Below, piece by piece: positions 62,641-64,000 of a stretch of DNA of 64,000 nucleotides. The stretch covers positions 165,001 through 229,000 of the forward strand of contig CAJNDS010002226.1 of NCBI GenBank assembly GCA_905221605.1. The letters are read 5' to 3'. The notes beneath the pieces were generated by a model. It saw nothing but the letters and a program-made list of their open reading frames with translations. It did no database searches and was not told where the DNA came from. The stretch comes from Symbiodinium natans. Lineage: Eukaryota > Sar > Dinophyceae > Suessiales > Symbiodiniaceae. The translations under genes and the position numbers were made by a program. The first letter of the stretch is position 1; each line of letters begins with the position of its first letter.

Positions 62641-63927
62641 GACGGCCTGGGGTGCACTCCGGCCAACGGAAACGTTCCCTCCCGCCATCTCTTCCCCCCT
62701 CCGCTTGCGTCATTGGAGAGATCCGGCAAGAGTTTGACGCTCCGAGCCCCTCAATCCGAGCTGGGAAAAACGCCACCCGAACCTCCATGGGCCCGCCCCC
62801 CCAAGCCGGGCGGCTTGGGTTGGATTTGGGCACTTAGGCAAGACAGCCCACTTCACAGGAACAGAAACTCTTCCCCTTGCGATCCCTCACAAAGGTACTA
62901 AGCTGGGGGCATTGGCTCGGAGACAGGGCTGGGGCGCGGGGTGGTCGTACCAAACACGCACACACGCACCGGCAGCAAGACTAAGGGAAAAAGCAAGTTC
63001 AGCTAATCCCCTTTTGGCTGCACAAACTCCCACAGTATCCCCTTGGCATGCGGGGCAATGCCTGCACTCAAGGCACCGCCCCCGACCAGAAGGGGGTGTT
63101 GGCTTTAGGGTTACAGACTATACGGCCCACATGCCCCTCAAAATGACTTGCGTCCGGGCCTCAATCACCTTTCCCTGGACCTCAGAGAGGTCATCGCCCC
63201 ACACGGTTTAGGGTTGAGGGTTGAGGGTTTAGGGTTTAGGGTTTAGGGTTTGGAGGGATTCGGGATTCTTGAGAGGGTTCACGGGTAGGTGGGGGGGGGC
63301 AAAAGTTCTGCCAGGACAAACTCAGGCCCATGATGACGACCACAACATCGGAACCCGATTCCGGTCATTAGACTGTGGGGCTACCCATCTGTATAGATGC
63401 CTAAACCCTAAACCCTAAACCCGAAACCCGAAACCCGAAACCCTAAACCCTAAACCTAAACCCGAAACCCTCAAGGACCATCCCTTCGAGGTATAAGCTA
63501 CAAGGGCCCTGCGGGTTGAGAGCTTACAGCGCACCAAGGCTCCCAGAGGTCTCAAGGTCTAACAGAATAAGCCTGGCCCTTGCGGGGTTTAGGGGTTTAG
63601 GAGTTTCGGGTTTAGGGTTTAGGGTTTAGGGTTTAGGGTTTTGGGTAACCCTAAAGCCTTCCAGACACCCTACATGCCGTCTGGCATCCTAGATGGAAGG
63701 GGGGGGGGGGGGGCTTCCTCAATTCGTCCTTCTGGGCCTTCCTCCTACAGTCGGAGCCTTCAAGCTACGTTACCTCAAAAAAGGGTTTGGGGTGTAGGGT
63801 TTAGGGCTCAGGGCCTTTGTAGAGTTTAGGTACCATCATGCAGAGAACTGATATTCCAGCAGCCAGAGTGCAGCTGTCCGACTTACCCTTAAGGTGCGCG
63901 GATTGAAAATCAAGAGGTCTCTGACTT

Positions 63928-64000
63928 GAGGGTTTGGGGGGTTTAGGGGGTTTAGGGGGTTCAGGGGGGTTTAGGGGGTTTGGGCGGTTTAGGGGGTTTA
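63928..64000 (+). repeat. telomere-like GGTTTAGGG variant array
   Basis: Units of about ten bases (GGGGGTTTAG) run off the window end. Confidence 0.9.

Larger units (their letters stand above)
58764..64000. other. repeat mosaic, no gene resolved
   Basis: Telomere-type arrays, a GCTT run at 59674-59709, a CA run at 60711-60750, a GAGT run at 62611-62640, poly(G) at 63699-63713 and GGTTTAGGG variants at 63928-64000. Weak minus-strand exon candidates near 59427-59461 (GMGEAKAVCEPAR) and 61630-61705 were not firm enough to call. Several long frames (61854-62279, 62634-62901) show no domain I recognise. Confidence 0.4.

Noticed and set aside
1-64000. The window as a functional chromosome end
   Set aside because: Telomere-type arrays occur in both orientations throughout and never run to a single terminal block.
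1-64000. CRISPR array, tRNA or rRNA genes
   Set aside because: The spaced repeats are telomere-type heptamers or microsatellites without uniform spacers; no cloverleaf or rRNA stretch was recognised.

Overview
The window looks like nuclear DNA of a dinoflagellate. Evidence: arrays of the telomere-type heptamer TTTAGGG/CCCTAAA every few hundred bases in both orientations; a broken cox1 copy whose wording resembles dinoflagellate mitochondrial cox1; a long LINE-type retroelement; and very short exon-like segments, almost all on the minus strand, bounded by AG acceptors and GT, GC or GA donors. No prokaryotic gene, tRNA, rRNA or CRISPR array was seen. All calls were made by eye from the sequence; no search was run.

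Gene-like layout, minus strand. From about 26.4 kb down to 3.3 kb lies what I read as one gene cut into exons of 17-72 bases, encoding a cysteine-rich repeat of 33-34 residues: C-C-x4-C-x4-C, then 15-16 residues, then G-[S/N/W]-x4-C-C. Thirteen consecutive exons (15650 down to 3274) can be joined with one open frame, and the joined units keep the same cysteine spacing. Some donors were chosen among GT/GC/GA options because they preserve phase and spacing, so the model is an inference from a strong pattern. Further exons of the family sit at 21984-26382. A related C-C-x2-C pair lies at 41.2-41.9 kb. A second set of exon-like segments (45-59 kb, minus) is partly hydrophobic and may be a separate membrane protein gene.

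Mobile and foreign DNA. 31.1-38.9 kb holds a minus-strand non-LTR retroelement: endonuclease, reverse transcriptase, several zinc-finger-like motifs and a C-terminal C19-type ubiquitin hydrolase domain, bounded on both sides by the same ATGATTATT-type microsatellite. Its 2443-codon open frame hides a pair of compensating frame changes. Beside it (about 29.98-30.78 kb) is a truncated, frame-broken cox1 copy.

Spacer DNA. The remaining sequence is a mosaic of interstitial telomere-type arrays, at least five families of short inverted-repeat (foldback) elements, two other dispersed repeats, microsatellites, and abutting poly(C)/poly(A) tracts. Many introns of the cysteine-rich gene begin near TTTAGGG and end near CCCTAAA in the sense of transcription, so the intron RNA could fold on itself.
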